Counted from the first letter of the stretch, positions 35,862-50,485 are shown. The stretch is DNA of 64,000 bases from Candidatus Azobacteroides sp. (GCA_009787405.1 WRGA01000125.1:1-64000); one strand, 5' to 3'. Program-made: numbers and translations. Notes: generated by a model not told the origin, from the letters alone.

Positions 35862-35871
35862 AAAAATCCGG

Positions 35872-35897
35872 GCATAAGGGTAGAAATGCCCTTATGC
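35872..35897 (+). promoter_or_regulatory. Hairpin between susE and susF
   Basis: GCATAAGGG (35872-35880) and CCCTTATGC (35889-35897) form a perfect 9-bp stem with an 8-nt loop, 10 nt after the susE stop. Only TTATTTATTAAAA follows, so it may be a partial terminator or an RNA-stabilising hairpin that sets the ratio of susC-D-E to susF. Confidence 0.55.
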
Positions 35898-35927
35898 TTA
35901 TTTATTAAAAATAAAATTCGATAAACA

Positions 35928-37379
35928 ATGAAAAAAATATATTTCTTTTTAGCAACGCTCCTGGTAGCCGGTTTTTCTGCATGTTCGGACGAGGTGGGTC
36001 TTAATGTGACTCCTCCGCAATCGTATCCGCAAGAAGCTCCGCAGGTGATTGAAGGTTTTACCGTAGCTCCCGGCGATGATTTCAAATCGGACTCACCTTT
36101 GGTGCTGACAGAGGAAGAACAAGTATTTCAAGTGGCAAAAGTAACGGCTACGCCGGTTATGGCGGAAGGCGCAACGGTAATGTTCAGAACCGAAATTTCC
36201 GATACTCCGGATTTCGGGAATGTGGTAGCATTACCCGTTACAAGCGCCGATAACGCAGCAACAACGCTCTCGTCCGATTTAAGCGAAGCCGTGAAAACGT
36301 TATTTAACTCGAAAGCTCCCGATGAACATACTATTTATCTGAGGAATTATATTTACATTCTGGACGGAACTTCGGCCTCCTTGATTTCCTCTATGCCGGC
36401 TGTGTTCGGAGCTTACAATGTTACGCCTTATTCAAATGTCATCATTGAATCGGCTTACTATCTGATCGGCGATGTAAACGGTTGGAGTTTCGACAATCTA
36501 TCGGATAACTACAAATTCTATCACAGCGATAAGGATGTGTATGACGATCCCGTTTTTACCATTACGGTTCAAATGGCGGCAAACTCTAATTTCAAAATCG
36601 TTCCGCAATCAAGCAAAGATTCAGGTGATTGGGGCGGAGTGCTTGGCAATCCTGAAAACGGCAATACTGACTTAGAAGGAGTATTGGTGGCAGGTAACGA
36701 TGCCGGAGCGATGCTTGTGGAAGAAGAAGGTTGGGTGAAAATTACCATCAACATGTTGGAATCTACCTATACCATCGAGTTATTGGGCAATCCGTTACGA
36801 CAACTGTATGTTCCCGGTGCTCATCAAAGTACGGTATGGGATCCTCCTACCGCACCCATTGTATTTTCACCTGATCTGGATTGGAAATTCGACGGGTATG
36901 TGTATATGAAAGCCGGAAATGAATTTAAGTTTACCTCCGCTCCCAATTGGACCGGCATCAATTACGGTAATGGCGGAGACGGCGGTGAGCTTTCTATTGA
37001 CGGTGGCGCCGGAAATTTAAGTGTTTCCGCAGACGGATTTTACCGCCTGACAGTTGATTTGTCGAAAGAACCGTACACCTATACGGCTACAGCCACTGAG
37101 TGGGGATTGATCGGAGACGCAACGTCCGGAGGCTGGGATGCTTCTACGTCAATGGAATTGAACACGGCAACGGGTGAATGGACCGTTACGACTGATTTAG
37201 CAGGAGGAAAAGCATTCAAATTCCGTGCAAACAATGGTTGGGATATTAATCTCGGCGGCGACGTAAACAATTTAACGTACAACGGAGACAATATTCCGGT
37301 TGCTTCAAGCGGTACTTACCTGATTACATTGAAATTAGGTGATCCCAAGGCTTACACGTGTACGATCGTTAAACAATAA
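35928..37379 (+). CDS. susF: SusF-like multi-module starch-binding lipoprotein
   Basis: A 483-residue lipoprotein (lipobox FSAC near residue 19). A SusE-type N-terminal domain (about 25-165) is followed by three beta-sandwich starch-binding modules: about 175-285 (YYLIGDVNGWSF), about 288-385 (QLYVPGAHQSTVW) and about 387-483 (EWGLIGDATSGGWD). One N-terminal domain plus three binding modules is the arrangement known for SusF, while SusE has fewer. The repeated x-L-I/V-G-D/A-x-x-GW start marks each module. A strong terminator follows, so the surface genes form their own transcription unit ahead of the enzymes. Confidence 0.88.
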   Translation: MKKIYFFLATLLVAGFSACSDEVGLNVTPPQSYPQEAPQVIEGFTVAPGDDFKSDSPLVLTEEEQVFQVAKVTATPVMAEGATVMFRTEISDTPDFGNVVALPVTSADNAATTLSSDLSEAVKTLFNSKAPDEHTIYLRNYIYILDGTSASLISSMPAVFGAYNVTPYSNVIIESAYYLIGDVNGWSFDNLSDNYKFYHSDKDVYDDPVFTITVQMAANSNFKIVPQSSKDSGDWGGVLGNPENGNTDLEGVLVAGNDAGAMLVEEEGWVKITINMLESTYTIELLGNPLRQLYVPGAHQSTVWDPPTAPIVFSPDLDWKFDGYVYMKAGNEFKFTSAPNWTGINYGNGGDGGELSIDGGAGNLSVSADGFYRLTVDLSKEPYTYTATATEWGLIGDATSGGWDASTSMELNTATGEWTVTTDLAGGKAFKFRANNGWDINLGGDVNNLTYNGDNIPVASSGTYLITLKLGDPKAYTCTIVKQ

Positions 37380-37401
37380 ATCGATATCGGTTTTTCTATA
37401 G

Positions 37402-37432
37402 AAAAAGGCCGTCCGAACGGACGGCCTTTTTT
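37402..37432 (+). terminator. Terminator between susF and susA
   Basis: GGCCGTCCG (37407-37415) and CGGACGGCC (37418-37426) form a perfect 9-bp GC-rich stem flanked by AAAAA and TTTTTT. It should separate surface genes from the enzyme genes or allow limited readthrough. Confidence 0.88.
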
Positions 37433-37466
37433 AAATTAAACAAACAATAAATTCATTCTCTTAATC

Positions 37467-41512
<4,046 letters not shown>

Positions 41513-41540
41513 GAGGTTTCAGGAATTATATAAGATGAAC

Positions 41541-41587
41541 AATCCCGATAAATAAAAGCAGATGCTTGATATTTATCGGGATTTTAT
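41541..41587 (+). terminator. Terminator after susB
   Basis: AATCCCGATAAAT (41541-41553) and ATTTATCGGGATT (41571-41583) form a perfect 13-bp stem with a 17-nt loop, starting 28 nt after the susB stop. A short T-rich stretch follows. Confidence 0.75.
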
Positions 41588-41622
41588 GATGTCCTCCCGG
41601 CTTATAAAATTATTCCGGTTTC

Positions 41623-41841
41623 TTATTTCCTGTCATTTCTCGTTTTACTCCGAAACCGGTTCCGCCATGTCTGCACCACCCACAACAAAATAATGGCGGC
41701 CAACGTGACTCCGATGATAATATAATACTCCGTAAAATCGCCTTTTTCCGCGTATTTCGGATAAGCGAGATAAGATATGACACCCAGATAGATTAACAAT
41801 CCGACCACCATGATATTTTTCTTTTTAAATTTTCCCGGCAT
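41623..41841 (-). CDS. Small two-helix membrane protein
   Basis: A 72-residue protein with a basic N-terminus (PGKFKKKN), two predicted membrane helices (about 10-27, VVGLLIYLGVISYLAY, and about 41-59, IIIGVTLAAIILLWVV) and a basic tail (RNRFRSKTRNDRK). The hydrophobic pattern and basic ends make it more credible as a real gene than other short frames. No family or function was recognised. It converges with susB. Confidence 0.6.
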   Translation of the reverse strand: MPGKFKKKNIMVVGLLIYLGVISYLAYPKYAEKGDFTEYYIIIGVTLAAIILLWVVQTWRNRFRSKTRNDRK

Positions 41842-41917
41842 AATCGCTTCAGGTTAAGGGATAAAATAATCGGTGATTTTCCTCAATAAGTACCAAGCAA
41901 GAATTTAATATCTGCTA

Positions 41918-42010
41918 TTTTAAACGCAAAGATACAAAGCCACACAAAAGATTTTAAACTTCGCGTCTTTCCGTCTTTGTGACTTGGCATTTAAAATGCG
42001 ACATACTTAA
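41918..42010. repeat. CAAAGACG-family intergenic repeat, copy B
   Basis: TTTAAACGCAAAGATACAAAG and CTTCGCGTCTTTCCGTCTTT with GACTTGGCATTTAAAATGCG, ending ACATACTTAA. Its end matches the ends at 25663 and 57737. It lies between the small membrane protein gene and the S41 protease gene. Confidence 0.65.
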
Positions 42011-42032
42011 TAGGGTTTGTTGTGTGGTATGA

Positions 42033-43643
42033 TTATTCTTTTTTCCCCGACAGCAACATCGAATATGCCTTGGAATCACTGATGATTTCAAACGCTTTTT
42101 GCAACGGCTTGTTTTCGGAATTGATCACTTTGTAATATTCGTTTTGATCGAACAAATCACGCGCCACCAAAGATTTGATCTGCAATTCGATCAACGGCCT
42201 CGATTTCCGGTATTGTTCTTCGTCATACTTGACTTTATCTTCTTCTCCCGTTTTGATCATTTCCTGCAACATCTCATCGGTTACTGTAAATTCCTTATTA
42301 AACTTATTAAAATCAGGATATTTTTGTTTGAGAACGGTTCCGTTATTTTCAAAATAATTGATGACAAAACGATTTAAAGCACCTCGTGCAACCAAATTCC
42401 GATGAAAATCGGTATAGCGGGTTGTGTCCATCGGTACAAAAATATCAGGCATGATTCCGCCGCCGCCATATACCGTCCGACCATACCGCAAAGTCTTGTA
42501 TTTCAATGAGTCGGGAAAATGAATGCTGTCGGCGCTGACCATTTCCCCATGTTTAAACCGGTCGGTCAGATCTCTCTGATATTGCTCTTCGCCTCCATTA
42601 TAAGGTTTTTGAATGCATCTTCCGGAAGGGGTGTAATACCGTGCAACGGTCAACCTCATCATAGAACCGTCAGGGAAAGGAATCGGACGTTGCACCAATC
42701 CTTTTCCGAAGGTTCTCCGGCCTATAACCACGGCTCTGTCCCAATCCTGCAAAGCTCCCGTGACAATTTCACTTGCCGATGCAGAGCCTTCATCAACCAA
42801 CACAATCAAATTTTCTTTTTCAAAATCTCCTTTATCCGTTGCATTAATCGTTTGTTTTCCCTGATGAACGCCCTCTGTATATACAATCAGTTGTCCTCCT
42901 CCCAAAAACTCATCGGCAATATCGGTCGCGGCATTCATGTATCCGCCGCCGTTACCCTGCAAATCGAAAATCAGGTTCTTCATCCCCTGAGCCTGTAATT
43001 TTTTGAGTGCCGTTAAAAATTCATCGTGAGAAGTGGATGCAAAACGATTCAGTTTAATGTAACCGGTTTCTTTATTAATCATATACGAAGCATCCAAACT
43101 GTAAATAGGTATTTTATCGCGGATAATTTTAAAGTCGATCAAATCGCTGATGCCTCTGCGCAATACTTTTACATTGGCGACAGTTCCTTTTTTCCCTCTC
43201 AAGCGCCTCATGACGTCGGTGTTGCTCATATTTACACCGGCAATGGTTGAATCATTGACCGAGACAATACGATCTCCCGCCCTGATTCCGACTTTCTCCG
43301 AAGGTCCTCCGGGAATGGTCGACACCACAAAAAGCGTATCTTTGAGCATGTTGAATTGAATTCCGATTCCGTCGAAATTACCTTGAAGCGGTTCATTCAA
43401 TTCTTTGGCTTCTTTTGCCGTCATGTAATCGGAATGCGGATCCAGATTTTGCAATAAGGAGACAATGGCTTCTTCGACCAGCGTATTCTGATTTAATGTG
43501 TCGACATACAAATTCTCGATGGCATATACGGCGTAGCTCAATTTGGATGCCGCATCATTCATTTTTAAAAACGGCCCTTGAGCAAATCCTGTTGTTGTAA
43601 AAATAATTATACAAAAAATGGTAAATGCGATTTTATTTTTCAT
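42033..43643 (-). CDS. S41 family C-terminal processing peptidase
   Basis: A 536-residue exported serine protease. A signal peptide (about 1-21, ending GFAQ) is followed by a helical N-terminal part, a PDZ domain (about 90-165, GIRAGDRIVSVNDSTIAGV) and the tail-specific protease domain (about 190-370). The catalytic pair is visible as the Ser of DEGSASASEI and the Lys of RTFGKGLVQ, giving a Ser/Lys dyad. The long C-terminal extension (about 390-536) is typical of Bacteroidota members. Such proteases trim or degrade periplasmic proteins. It is last in a run LRR lipoprotein-trmB-mrp-protease. Confidence 0.92.
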   Translation of the reverse strand: MKNKIAFTIFCIIIFTTTGFAQGPFLKMNDAASKLSYAVYAIENLYVDTLNQNTLVEEAIVSLLQNLDPHSDYMTAKEAKELNEPLQGNFDGIGIQFNMLKDTLFVVSTIPGGPSEKVGIRAGDRIVSVNDSTIAGVNMSNTDVMRRLRGKKGTVANVKVLRRGISDLIDFKIIRDKIPIYSLDASYMINKETGYIKLNRFASTSHDEFLTALKKLQAQGMKNLIFDLQGNGGGYMNAATDIADEFLGGGQLIVYTEGVHQGKQTINATDKGDFEKENLIVLVDEGSASASEIVTGALQDWDRAVVIGRRTFGKGLVQRPIPFPDGSMMRLTVARYYTPSGRCIQKPYNGGEEQYQRDLTDRFKHGEMVSADSIHFPDSLKYKTLRYGRTVYGGGGIMPDIFVPMDTTRYTDFHRNLVARGALNRFVINYFENNGTVLKQKYPDFNKFNKEFTVTDEMLQEMIKTGEEDKVKYDEEQYRKSRPLIELQIKSLVARDLFDQNEYYKVINSENKPLQKAFEIISDSKAYSMLLSGKKE

Positions 43644-43670
43644 ACGTCAATGTTTTATTATTTTTTCCTC

Positions 43671-44774
43671 TTATTTTACCTCCACCCGTTTTGTCGGAGC
43701 CATATTCCGGTTTCTGAGTTCCACCTGCCGCACGACTTCTTCGGCCAAACGAATAAATGCTTTTCCGGTTATCGAATTTTCATTCAACGCAACCGGAGTT
43801 CCGGTATCTCCGCCTTCACAAATGCTTTGCACAACCGGTATTTGACCCAATAACGGAATCTGTAATTCTTCGGACAACCGTTTTGCTCCTTCCTTTCCGA
43901 AAATATAATATTTGTTTTCGGGGAGTTCGGCCGGAGTAAACCAGGCCATGTTTTCTATCAATCCTAAAACGGGAACATTTATTTTATCGCTCCGGAACAT
44001 CGAAATTCCTTTACGGGCATCGGCCAATGCTACTTCCTGCGGTGTGCTTACGATAATTGCTCCCGTTACGGCCAACGTTTGCACCAGTGTCAAATGAATA
44101 TCGCTTGTTCCGGGAGGAAGATCAAGCAAAAAATAATCCAAATCACCCCAGTCAGCATCCGCAATCAGCTGCCTCAAGGCATTGCTCGCCATTCCGCCGC
44201 GCCATACGGTCGCATTGTTTTTATCGACAAAAAAACCCATCGACAATAATTTGACGCCGTATTTTTCTTCCGGAATAATCAAGTCTCGCCCTTCCCGGTT
44301 TTCCAAAACGGGACGAGCATCTTCCATGCCGAACATCTTGGGTACTGAAGGTCCGAAAATATCTGCGTCCAAAAGTCCCGCACGATAACCGAGTTTCGCC
44401 AGAGCAACCACCAAATTAGCCGAAACAGTCGATTTTCCGACCCCGCCCTTCCCCGACGAAACAGCTATGATATTTTTCACCCGGGGCAATAATTTTTCCG
44501 GTTCGGGATGAGTGATTTGCCGGGTATGCACCGTTATATTCCCCTGTATTTCGACATCATTCCCCACATATATGAGAATCGCCGATTCCGCTGCTTTTAC
44601 CACCGATTTGATAAACGGATCGGTCGCTTTTTCGAATGTCATCGAAAAGCTCACTTTTTTTCCGTCGATACGAATGTCATCATCCACCATTCCCGACTCC
44701 ACTATATTTTTTCCGGTGCCGGGATATCTTACTTTCGATAATGCATCCAATATTAACTTGGGATAAAGACTCAT
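43671..44774 (-). CDS. mrp: Mrp/NBP35-family iron-sulfur cluster carrier ATPase
   Basis: A 367-residue cytosolic P-loop ATPase thought to carry Fe-S clusters to target proteins. Residues ~1-90 are a MIP18/DUF59-type domain (LYPKLILDALSKVRYPGTG). The ATPase domain has the deviant Walker A SSGKGGVGKST (about 105-115), DADIFGPSVPKMFG and DYFLLDLPPGTSDIHL. The CxxC cluster ligands of some Mrp proteins are not seen, as in other members with the short form. MSLYPKL is the conserved family start; two ATGs further upstream would run into trmB. It lies 25 nt after the trmB stop. Confidence 0.92.
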   Translation of the reverse strand: MSLYPKLILDALSKVRYPGTGKNIVESGMVDDDIRIDGKKVSFSMTFEKATDPFIKSVVKAAESAILIYVGNDVEIQGNITVHTRQITHPEPEKLLPRVKNIIAVSSGKGGVGKSTVSANLVVALAKLGYRAGLLDADIFGPSVPKMFGMEDARPVLENREGRDLIIPEEKYGVKLLSMGFFVDKNNATVWRGGMASNALRQLIADADWGDLDYFLLDLPPGTSDIHLTLVQTLAVTGAIIVSTPQEVALADARKGISMFRSDKINVPVLGLIENMAWFTPAELPENKYYIFGKEGAKRLSEELQIPLLGQIPVVQSICEGGDTGTPVALNENSITGKAFIRLAEEVVRQVELRNRNMAPTKRVEVK

Positions 44775-44799
44775 CGTTATGTTTTCTCTCATTAACAAA

Positions 44800-45555
44800 T
44801 CAACTTCCGAACAGTTCATTCAATCGGCCTCTGTGATAGCTTCGATAAATATCGTGAGGAATTTCAATATCCGGCTCTTTGATTTCCGCTTTTTCCTTGA
44901 CGACAAACTTAAGATACTTGATATTCAAACCCCGTTCTCTCCATTGCTTTTCATAAAAAGTCTGAATGGATAAAATATCATCGGCCACATTCGAATGATA
45001 TAAATCATCGGTATCGGCTAAAACCGGAAAATCGTTTAATTTTATCATTTCCCAAGTATAAGCATACAGAAAATTACTGTCTGTCTTCAAATGAATGATT
45101 CCCTCCGGAAGCAGAAATTTCCGATACAATCGCAAAAAACGACTCGAAGTCAACCGCTTGCCGACCTTTCGCATCTGAGGATCGGGGAAAGTCAACCATA
45201 TTTCGGCGACTTCTCCGGGGCCGAAAAAATGATCAATCAGTTCTATTTGCGTCCGAATGAAAGCAACATTCGTCAATCCTTTTTCCGACGATTGTTTTGC
45301 TCCGGTCCACATTCTGGCCCCTTTGATATCGACTCCTATAAAATTTTTATCGGGAAACAATTCTGCAAGTCCCACGGTATATTCTCCTTTTCCGCATCCG
45401 AGTTCCAGCACGATGGGATGATCATTCTTAAAAAATGCATCATTCCAATTTGCCTTCAATTCGAATCCTTTTTCTTTCAATACCGAAAACGGATATTGAA
45501 ACACATGCGGATAAAAAGACATGTCGCTGAATTTCTGCAACTTATTTTTCCCCAT
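44800..45555 (-). CDS. trmB: tRNA (guanine-46-N7)-methyltransferase
   Basis: A 251-residue SAM-dependent methyltransferase that makes m7G46 in the variable loop of tRNAs. It has [19 protein letters not shown] (SAM-binding), [25 protein letters not shown] and [13 protein letters not shown] motifs. The start MGKNKLQKF is conserved in Bacteroidales TrmB; the ATG at 45582 would overlap the end of the LRR gene and was rejected. Downstream is mrp, a pairing common in this order. Confidence 0.94.
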   Translation of the reverse strand: MGKNKLQKFSDMSFYPHVFQYPFSVLKEKGFELKANWNDAFFKNDHPIVLELGCGKGEYTVGLAELFPDKNFIGVDIKGARMWTGAKQSSEKGLTNVAFIRTQIELIDHFFGPGEVAEIWLTFPDPQMRKVGKRLTSSRFLRLYRKFLLPEGIIHLKTDSNFLYAYTWEMIKLNDFPVLADTDDLYHSNVADDILSIQTFYEKQWRERGLNIKYLKFVVKEKAEIKEPDIEIPHDIYRSYHRGRLNELFGS

Positions 45556-45572
45556 GACTTGTGTTACCGATT

Positions 45573-47333
45573 CTATTGACAATAATTATCGAACCCGTAT
45601 CCCGGCTGTTGATCACAAACATTGAATATATTCAGATTCGAAGGGTTTAACAACGATTCCGGTACTGATCCGGTCAATCGGTTTCCTTCCAGATACAAGA
45701 ATTTCAATGATTTCATGCCGCCCAATTCGGACGGAATGCTCCCCGTCAAATTATTATTCGACAAATTCAATGTCATCAAGACATTCAAATTGCCCAATTC
45801 AGGCGGAATATTTCCGGATAATTGATTGTTTCCGGCAGGAAAATCCTCCAATTTGGAAAGATTGCCCAGTTCGGACGGAACAGGCCCGGTCAATTGATTG
45901 TCATTAATCGAAAAATACGTCAACTCGGTTAATTTACCTAAAGTCGAAGGGATGGAGCCCGTCAATTGATTATTATCCAAATATAATTGAAGCAAACCGG
46001 TTAAATTTCCCAATGATTCGGGAATGGATCCCGACAACCGGTTTTCTTCTATTTCCAAAACCGTCAAACCGGTCAGATTGCCTATTTGTTCAGGAATGGC
46101 GCCGGTTAACGCATTAGAGTACAATTTCAATTCTTTTAATGCCTTCAGATTTCCCAATCTGGTCGGGATACTTCCGGATAATTGATTGTTATTCAAATAC
46201 AAATATTGCAACTTCGCCAAATTACCGATGGCGTCAAGTATGTTTCCCGACAAGCCATTATCGCTTAAAGACAAATATTCCAAATTCGATAACGAACTTA
46301 AATCCGGAATGCTTCCGATGAACTTATTATTCGACAAATTCAATCTTTTCAATGATAAAATACTTTTTGCAACGAAAGGAATATTTCCTTCGTATAAATT
46401 GCCGCTTAAGGATAACTCTTCTAAATTGGTCAATCCGGAAAATTCCGACGGAATATTGCCCGACAATTTGTTTCCGATCAGAGAAAGCACTTTCAAATAG
46501 GTCAAATTTGATATTTCCGACGGAAGTTCCCCCTGCAAATTACCGTTGTTCAGGCTTAATCCGATTACACGTCCGTTCGACACCGTAACTCCCTTCCATG
46601 CGGTGATGGGATCGGTCAACGCCCATCGCTTATCAGATGTCCAGTTGCTTCCGCCCAATGTATTGTAAACTTTTACCAAAACAGTACTGTCCGCTCCTCT
46701 TTCCAAATTTGAACTTTCGGCTTGTGTAATCACCAAATCGGTATAAACATTGCCGCCTACCTGCTTGAATCGAACAGTTCCCGTTCGTTGTGTGTAAGAA
46801 TTGGTTACAATTCTCAATGAACAATAATTCGCTCCGGAAGAAATGGTCGGCAAAATAATCCAACCGTTATCGGACGAAACTTCCCAATCGCCGACATTGG
46901 AAGCGACCATAACATTTAATGTAGCGCTTGCCGCTGCAATCGATGCGGTGTTCCGGGATAATGCAATCATCGGAACGGTTCCGGTTTGAAGAATTTTTAT
47001 GGTATCTTGCCCCGCAGCTCCTTTCAATGCTATATACGCCGATCTGGGTGACGTAGACGTATTTGCGGTAACTGTTACCGTCATGGTTGTACTTTCATTT
47101 TTGCTCGAAGATGGAGAAATCGTACACCAAGGTTCGCTATTCGAAGCTTTCCAATTGTCCGTGGAATATACCAGGACTGTTTGGCTGCTGTCTCTTTGCG
47201 AAAATGTCAATCTTACGGGACTTACCGAAAAGGATTTTACCTCATCGTCTTTGCTGCATCCGATAAGGACGGATAAGCCGATTAATGAACCGATGGTATA
47301 AAAAAGAAAGGATTTTTTGAAATGTATTATCAT
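45573..47333 (-). CDS. BACON-domain leucine-rich-repeat lipoprotein (plant-type LRR)
   Basis: A 586-residue surface lipoprotein (lipobox VLIGC near residue 26). Two BACON-type Ig-like domains (about 35-120 and 122-210) lead to about fourteen leucine-rich repeats of 24 residues (about 255-570) with the consensus LxxLxxLxLxxNxLxGxIPxxLGN. The LxGxIP element is the hallmark of plant-specific LRRs, and is also known in some bacterial surface proteins. The repeats at DNA level have a 72-bp period. The C-terminus ends [10 protein letters not shown] with no T9SS sorting domain. LRR surfaces bind proteins; the partner here is unknown. The gene leads into trmB with 17 bp between. Confidence 0.88.
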   Translation of the reverse strand: MIIHFKKSFLFYTIGSLIGLSVLIGCSKDDEVKSFSVSPVRLTFSQRDSSQTVLVYSTDNWKASNSEPWCTISPSSSKNESTTMTVTVTANTSTSPRSAYIALKGAAGQDTIKILQTGTVPMIALSRNTASIAAASATLNVMVASNVGDWEVSSDNGWIILPTISSGANYCSLRIVTNSYTQRTGTVRFKQVGGNVYTDLVITQAESSNLERGADSTVLVKVYNTLGGSNWTSDKRWALTDPITAWKGVTVSNGRVIGLSLNNGNLQGELPSEISNLTYLKVLSLIGNKLSGNIPSEFSGLTNLEELSLSGNLYEGNIPFVAKSILSLKRLNLSNNKFIGSIPDLSSLSNLEYLSLSDNGLSGNILDAIGNLAKLQYLYLNNNQLSGSIPTRLGNLKALKELKLYSNALTGAIPEQIGNLTGLTVLEIEENRLSGSIPESLGNLTGLLQLYLDNNQLTGSIPSTLGKLTELTYFSINDNQLTGPVPSELGNLSKLEDFPAGNNQLSGNIPPELGNLNVLMTLNLSNNNLTGSIPSELGGMKSLKFLYLEGNRLTGSVPESLLNPSNLNIFNVCDQQPGYGFDNYCQ

Positions 47334-47436
47334 ATAGTCTATTGTTTCTTTGTTACAAAACAAAACGATTTTTAATCGTATGATCCGATTTTTATAGAGG
47401 TACCCCTCTACTGAAAGTAATTTTTCAAATGTTACG

Positions 47437-47444
47437 CAAATGTA
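47437..47444 (-). promoter_or_regulatory. -7 box for the LRR-trmB-mrp-protease run
   Basis: The minus strand reads TACATTTG, fitting TAnnTTTG, about 105 nt upstream of the LRR gene start at 47333. A small hairpin TAGAGGTACCCCTCTA (47395-47410) lies in the leader. No -33 match was found. Confidence 0.4.
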
Positions 47445-47564
47445 ATAAATTAACCTAAATGGTATTCGGTCATTTTTATTTTATATAAAATAAACCATGT
47501 TTAAGGACTGTTTTGGAAGAAATCATCAAAGAATGTATAAAGTAAATGACTTTTACATACGAAT

Positions 47565-47626
47565 AAAAAAACCGACCTTATTCTCAATCATTCATTCGAA
47601 CGGATTGAAAATGCCGTCGGTTTTTT
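47565..47626 (-). terminator. Terminator of porZ
   Basis: AAAAAACCGAC (47565-47575) and GTCGGTTTTTT (47616-47626) form a perfect 11-bp stem with a 40-nt loop, 17 nt beyond the porZ stop. On the minus strand a T-run ends the stem. Confidence 0.75.
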
Positions 47627-47642
47627 ACACGCAAATGTCTGC

Positions 47643-49904
47643 TTATTTTATCATCATGATCTTGCTTATGACACTTTGACTGCCATCATTGTTTGTCGCC
47701 CAAACAAGGTAAATCCCGGTGCTCACTCTTTCCCCTGATTTATATTTTCCGCTCCAGCTGAATTGTCCGCCCTGAGATTGTCCTTCGTAAATCAAATTAC
47801 CGCTTATGTCCGTTATTTTTACCGTTGAATTTTCGATTAACCCGGTCACGGATATTATACCGGTATAGTCCGGTTTCACCGGATTCGGATATACATATAC
47901 ATTTGAATAATCGGGTTTCCCTTCGATGGCATCCCCTTTGTATGAAATAATTCCTGCATCCGTTCCGATAAATACTTCTCCGGTGTTGGGATTGATTGCC
48001 AATGACATAATTTTATTCGAAAGCAGCGGACTGTTTTCTTTGGTAAAATGATGTATTGTTTGCAATCCGTCTGCACTGACTAAATAAAGGCCGCTACTTG
48101 CCGTTCCCAACCATTTCCGGTTTCCTCCGTCGACAGCAATGACATTGATCACTTCACTATCCAGTAAATAATCGGCCAAATTGGTTCCGTCATTTCTGGG
48201 AATTTTTATTCTTGTACAAGTAAAATTAGGGCTATATACTATACTCGGATCATTCTTTACATTATTAAATACAATCGGCCCTCTATCTGTTGCTACCCAG
48301 ATATTTCCGATCCTATCTTCTGCCATGTAATTATAATCCTTTGAATCGAGAGTCAATCCATCTTGATCCGAAAAATTTAAAAACCATTTGTATTTTTGAA
48401 CTTCAAAATTATCATTATCATCAAAAATCAAAATACCTTTTCCCGAACCATAATTTCCGATAATCCATTTTTGCCCGAATGAAGTAATTCTAAAACAAGG
48501 AAACTCTCGTTGAGCCACTTCCGCAAAATACAAATGCTTGTAAGCATTATCTTTCGTCAAAACTTTTATAATATTAAATGTTTGATTATTAAGCATATAC
48601 AAATTGTAGTATTTATCGTAAATTATAGCTGTGATCCAAACAATACCATTAACATTTGCCTCTGTCAATCCGTCTTTAAAATACTGCTTTTCAAGATTTC
48701 CATTCCGATATTCTAATAATCCGTTCGCATAAGTACCTATAAAAAGATGATTGTAATCTCGAGGATCAACCACTACATCCAATACTTCATTAAAAGGAAT
48801 CTTTATATTACTCCAAGAAGTTCCGTCATATTCCATAAGGTAGCCGGGAGTATTCGAAGCATAAGCTCTTCGTCCTCCGCTGGGCACATACAATTTACTA
48901 TAATCCGGAGAAAATATCAATTCCGGAGCATTGTTCAAAATAGGGCCATTGGGTTTAATATTACTCAATATTTTTTCACCGGTATTTTTCACACAAACCA
49001 ACCCTTCGCTTCCGGATGCCACCCAATAGGAATTATTATCGGAAGAAACAGCCGCAGAAGCAGTCGTAAGTCCGGCTATCGTCTCCAATGACAATGTCGT
49101 AGTATAGGAATATACCGAAGACGGCGCAGTAACCAACATGCGACCATTGGAAACTGACAACGCTTTGACATTGCTGACTTTAAGATACAATGACCATGCA
49201 GAATTCAAGTATTGATAGATTCCGTTTGATCCATTTAATAAATATATTCCACCTTGATATTCAACTAATTGAGTTCCTATCGGAGATCCGGGAATCAAAT
49301 TCCAGTTTTGATAATCCAACAAATTGTCCGTTAAATTCGCTTTATAAACACCTGCCGATGTAGATGCAAATATTTCCGTATCCGTAATGGCAACTCCATA
49401 AACAGGAAGAGCGACATCGTCTTTTTTGATGGTGTATGTAGCCGGTATTTGATATTTGTTCACATCGACAACAACAACACCTATACCTGTCGACAAATAA
49501 GCCAGCGTCCCTTTGAAATACACATCATAAATTGTTTTGTCTCCCGTCATGACTTTATTCATGAAATCCGGAACATTAACCACCCCATTGTTCAACATCA
49601 AATCAATATTGGCGTCACTGTAGCCGATAAACAAAAGGTTATTCTCTTTACTGTAAGAAATTTTTACAATATTATTGTCATTTAATCCCGTCAACTTGGA
49701 ATAGGCCCTGAGTTCTCCTCCGCTTTTATCGTAAGAAAATAAAGCGCCGTTGGCAAAACCGAATACCAAATTAGGACTTTCCGCCACTTGAGTCACCGAT
49801 GAATAAGCAAGATGAGTTCTCCACTCCCCCACCGCCATTTGTGTATAAGCAGTAAATGTAGTTGCAATAACTCCCGATATTATTAAAGATACAATTTTTC
49901 TCAT
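47643..49904 (-). CDS. porZ: PorZ-like type IX secretion protein with beta-propellers
   Basis: A 753-residue exported protein (signal peptide about 1-21). It opens with [19 protein letters not shown], the start of the PorZ N-terminal beta-propeller. Two-component-regulator-propeller repeats follow ([31 protein letters not shown]). The C-terminal ~85 residues are a T9SS type A sorting domain ([40 protein letters not shown]). In Porphyromonas gingivalis, PorZ is part of the surface attachment complex and hands anionic LPS to the sortase PorU. It overlaps the stop of rdgB by 4 nt, so the two are translationally coupled. Confidence 0.87.
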   Translation of the reverse strand: MRKIVSLIISGVIATTFTAYTQMAVGEWRTHLAYSSVTQVAESPNLVFGFANGALFSYDKSGGELRAYSKLTGLNDNNIVKISYSKENNLLFIGYSDANIDLMLNNGVVNVPDFMNKVMTGDKTIYDVYFKGTLAYLSTGIGVVVVDVNKYQIPATYTIKKDDVALPVYGVAITDTEIFASTSAGVYKANLTDNLLDYQNWNLIPGSPIGTQLVEYQGGIYLLNGSNGIYQYLNSAWSLYLKVSNVKALSVSNGRMLVTAPSSVYSYTTTLSLETIAGLTTASAAVSSDNNSYWVASGSEGLVCVKNTGEKILSNIKPNGPILNNAPELIFSPDYSKLYVPSGGRRAYASNTPGYLMEYDGTSWSNIKIPFNEVLDVVVDPRDYNHLFIGTYANGLLEYRNGNLEKQYFKDGLTEANVNGIVWITAIIYDKYYNLYMLNNQTFNIIKVLTKDNAYKHLYFAEVAQREFPCFRITSFGQKWIIGNYGSGKGILIFDDNDNFEVQKYKWFLNFSDQDGLTLDSKDYNYMAEDRIGNIWVATDRGPIVFNNVKNDPSIVYSPNFTCTRIKIPRNDGTNLADYLLDSEVINVIAVDGGNRKWLGTASSGLYLVSADGLQTIHHFTKENSPLLSNKIMSLAINPNTGEVFIGTDAGIISYKGDAIEGKPDYSNVYVYPNPVKPDYTGIISVTGLIENSTVKITDISGNLIYEGQSQGGQFSWSGKYKSGERVSTGIYLVWATNNDGSQSVISKIMMIK

Positions 49905-50485
49905 GGATTTAATTTTTTTATAAATGTTATCAGTTTTTGGGCTGCACGAGCTCTATGACTTATTTGATTTTTTATCTCTAATTCCATTTCCGCAAATGTC
50001 AGATCACAATCCGCCGCTTTAAAAATCGGATCATAACCGAAACCGGACATTCCTCTTTTTTCCCGGATGATTTCTCCATCCACTTTCCCTTCAAACAAAT
50101 ATTCTTTTCCGTCGATAATCAATGCGATAACCGTCCTGAAACAGGCCTTCCGGTTTTTCACACCGGATAACTCATTCAACACTTTATTCATATTGGCTTC
50201 GGGATTTTTTTCAACTCCGGCATAACGCGCCGAATAAACTCCCGGAGCATTATTCAATGCTTCAATTTCCAACCCCGTATCATCGGCAAAGCAGTCTTTT
50301 CCGAATTTCCGGTAGATATAACGAGCTTTCATCAACGCATTTTCTTCCAACGTTTCTCCTGTTTCGGGAATATCCTCAAAACATCCTATTTCATTTAACG
50401 TTTGAACTTCGAATTTGTTGTCTGACAGTTGGATAATTTCTTCCAATTTATGCCGGTTGTTCGTGGCAAATACAAATTTTCTCAT
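49901..50485 (-). CDS. rdgB: Non-canonical purine NTP pyrophosphatase (RdgB/HAM1)
   Basis: A 194-residue cytosolic enzyme that hydrolyses dITP, ITP and XTP to monophosphates and keeps deaminated purines out of nucleic acids. It begins [15 protein letters not shown], the nucleotide-binding SxNxxK-type motif, then [25 protein letters not shown] and [20 protein letters not shown], and ISHRARAA near the end. All belong to the Maf/HAM1 fold. It precedes porZ with an ATGA overlap. Confidence 0.94.
   Translation of the reverse strand: MRKFVFATNNRHKLEEIIQLSDNKFEVQTLNEIGCFEDIPETGETLEENALMKARYIYRKFGKDCFADDTGLEIEALNNAPGVYSARYAGVEKNPEANMNKVLNELSGVKNRKACFRTVIALIIDGKEYLFEGKVDGEIIREKRGMSGFGYDPIFKAADCDLTFAEMELEIKNQISHRARAAQKLITFIKKLNP

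Noticed and set aside
44775..44819. Longer mrp start at 44819
   Set aside because: It overlaps the 3' end of trmB and adds residues not expected before the conserved MSLYPKL start.
47497..47679. 60-codon frame on the plus strand after porZ
   Set aside because: It spans the porZ terminator hairpin and overlaps the porZ stop; no coding signs.
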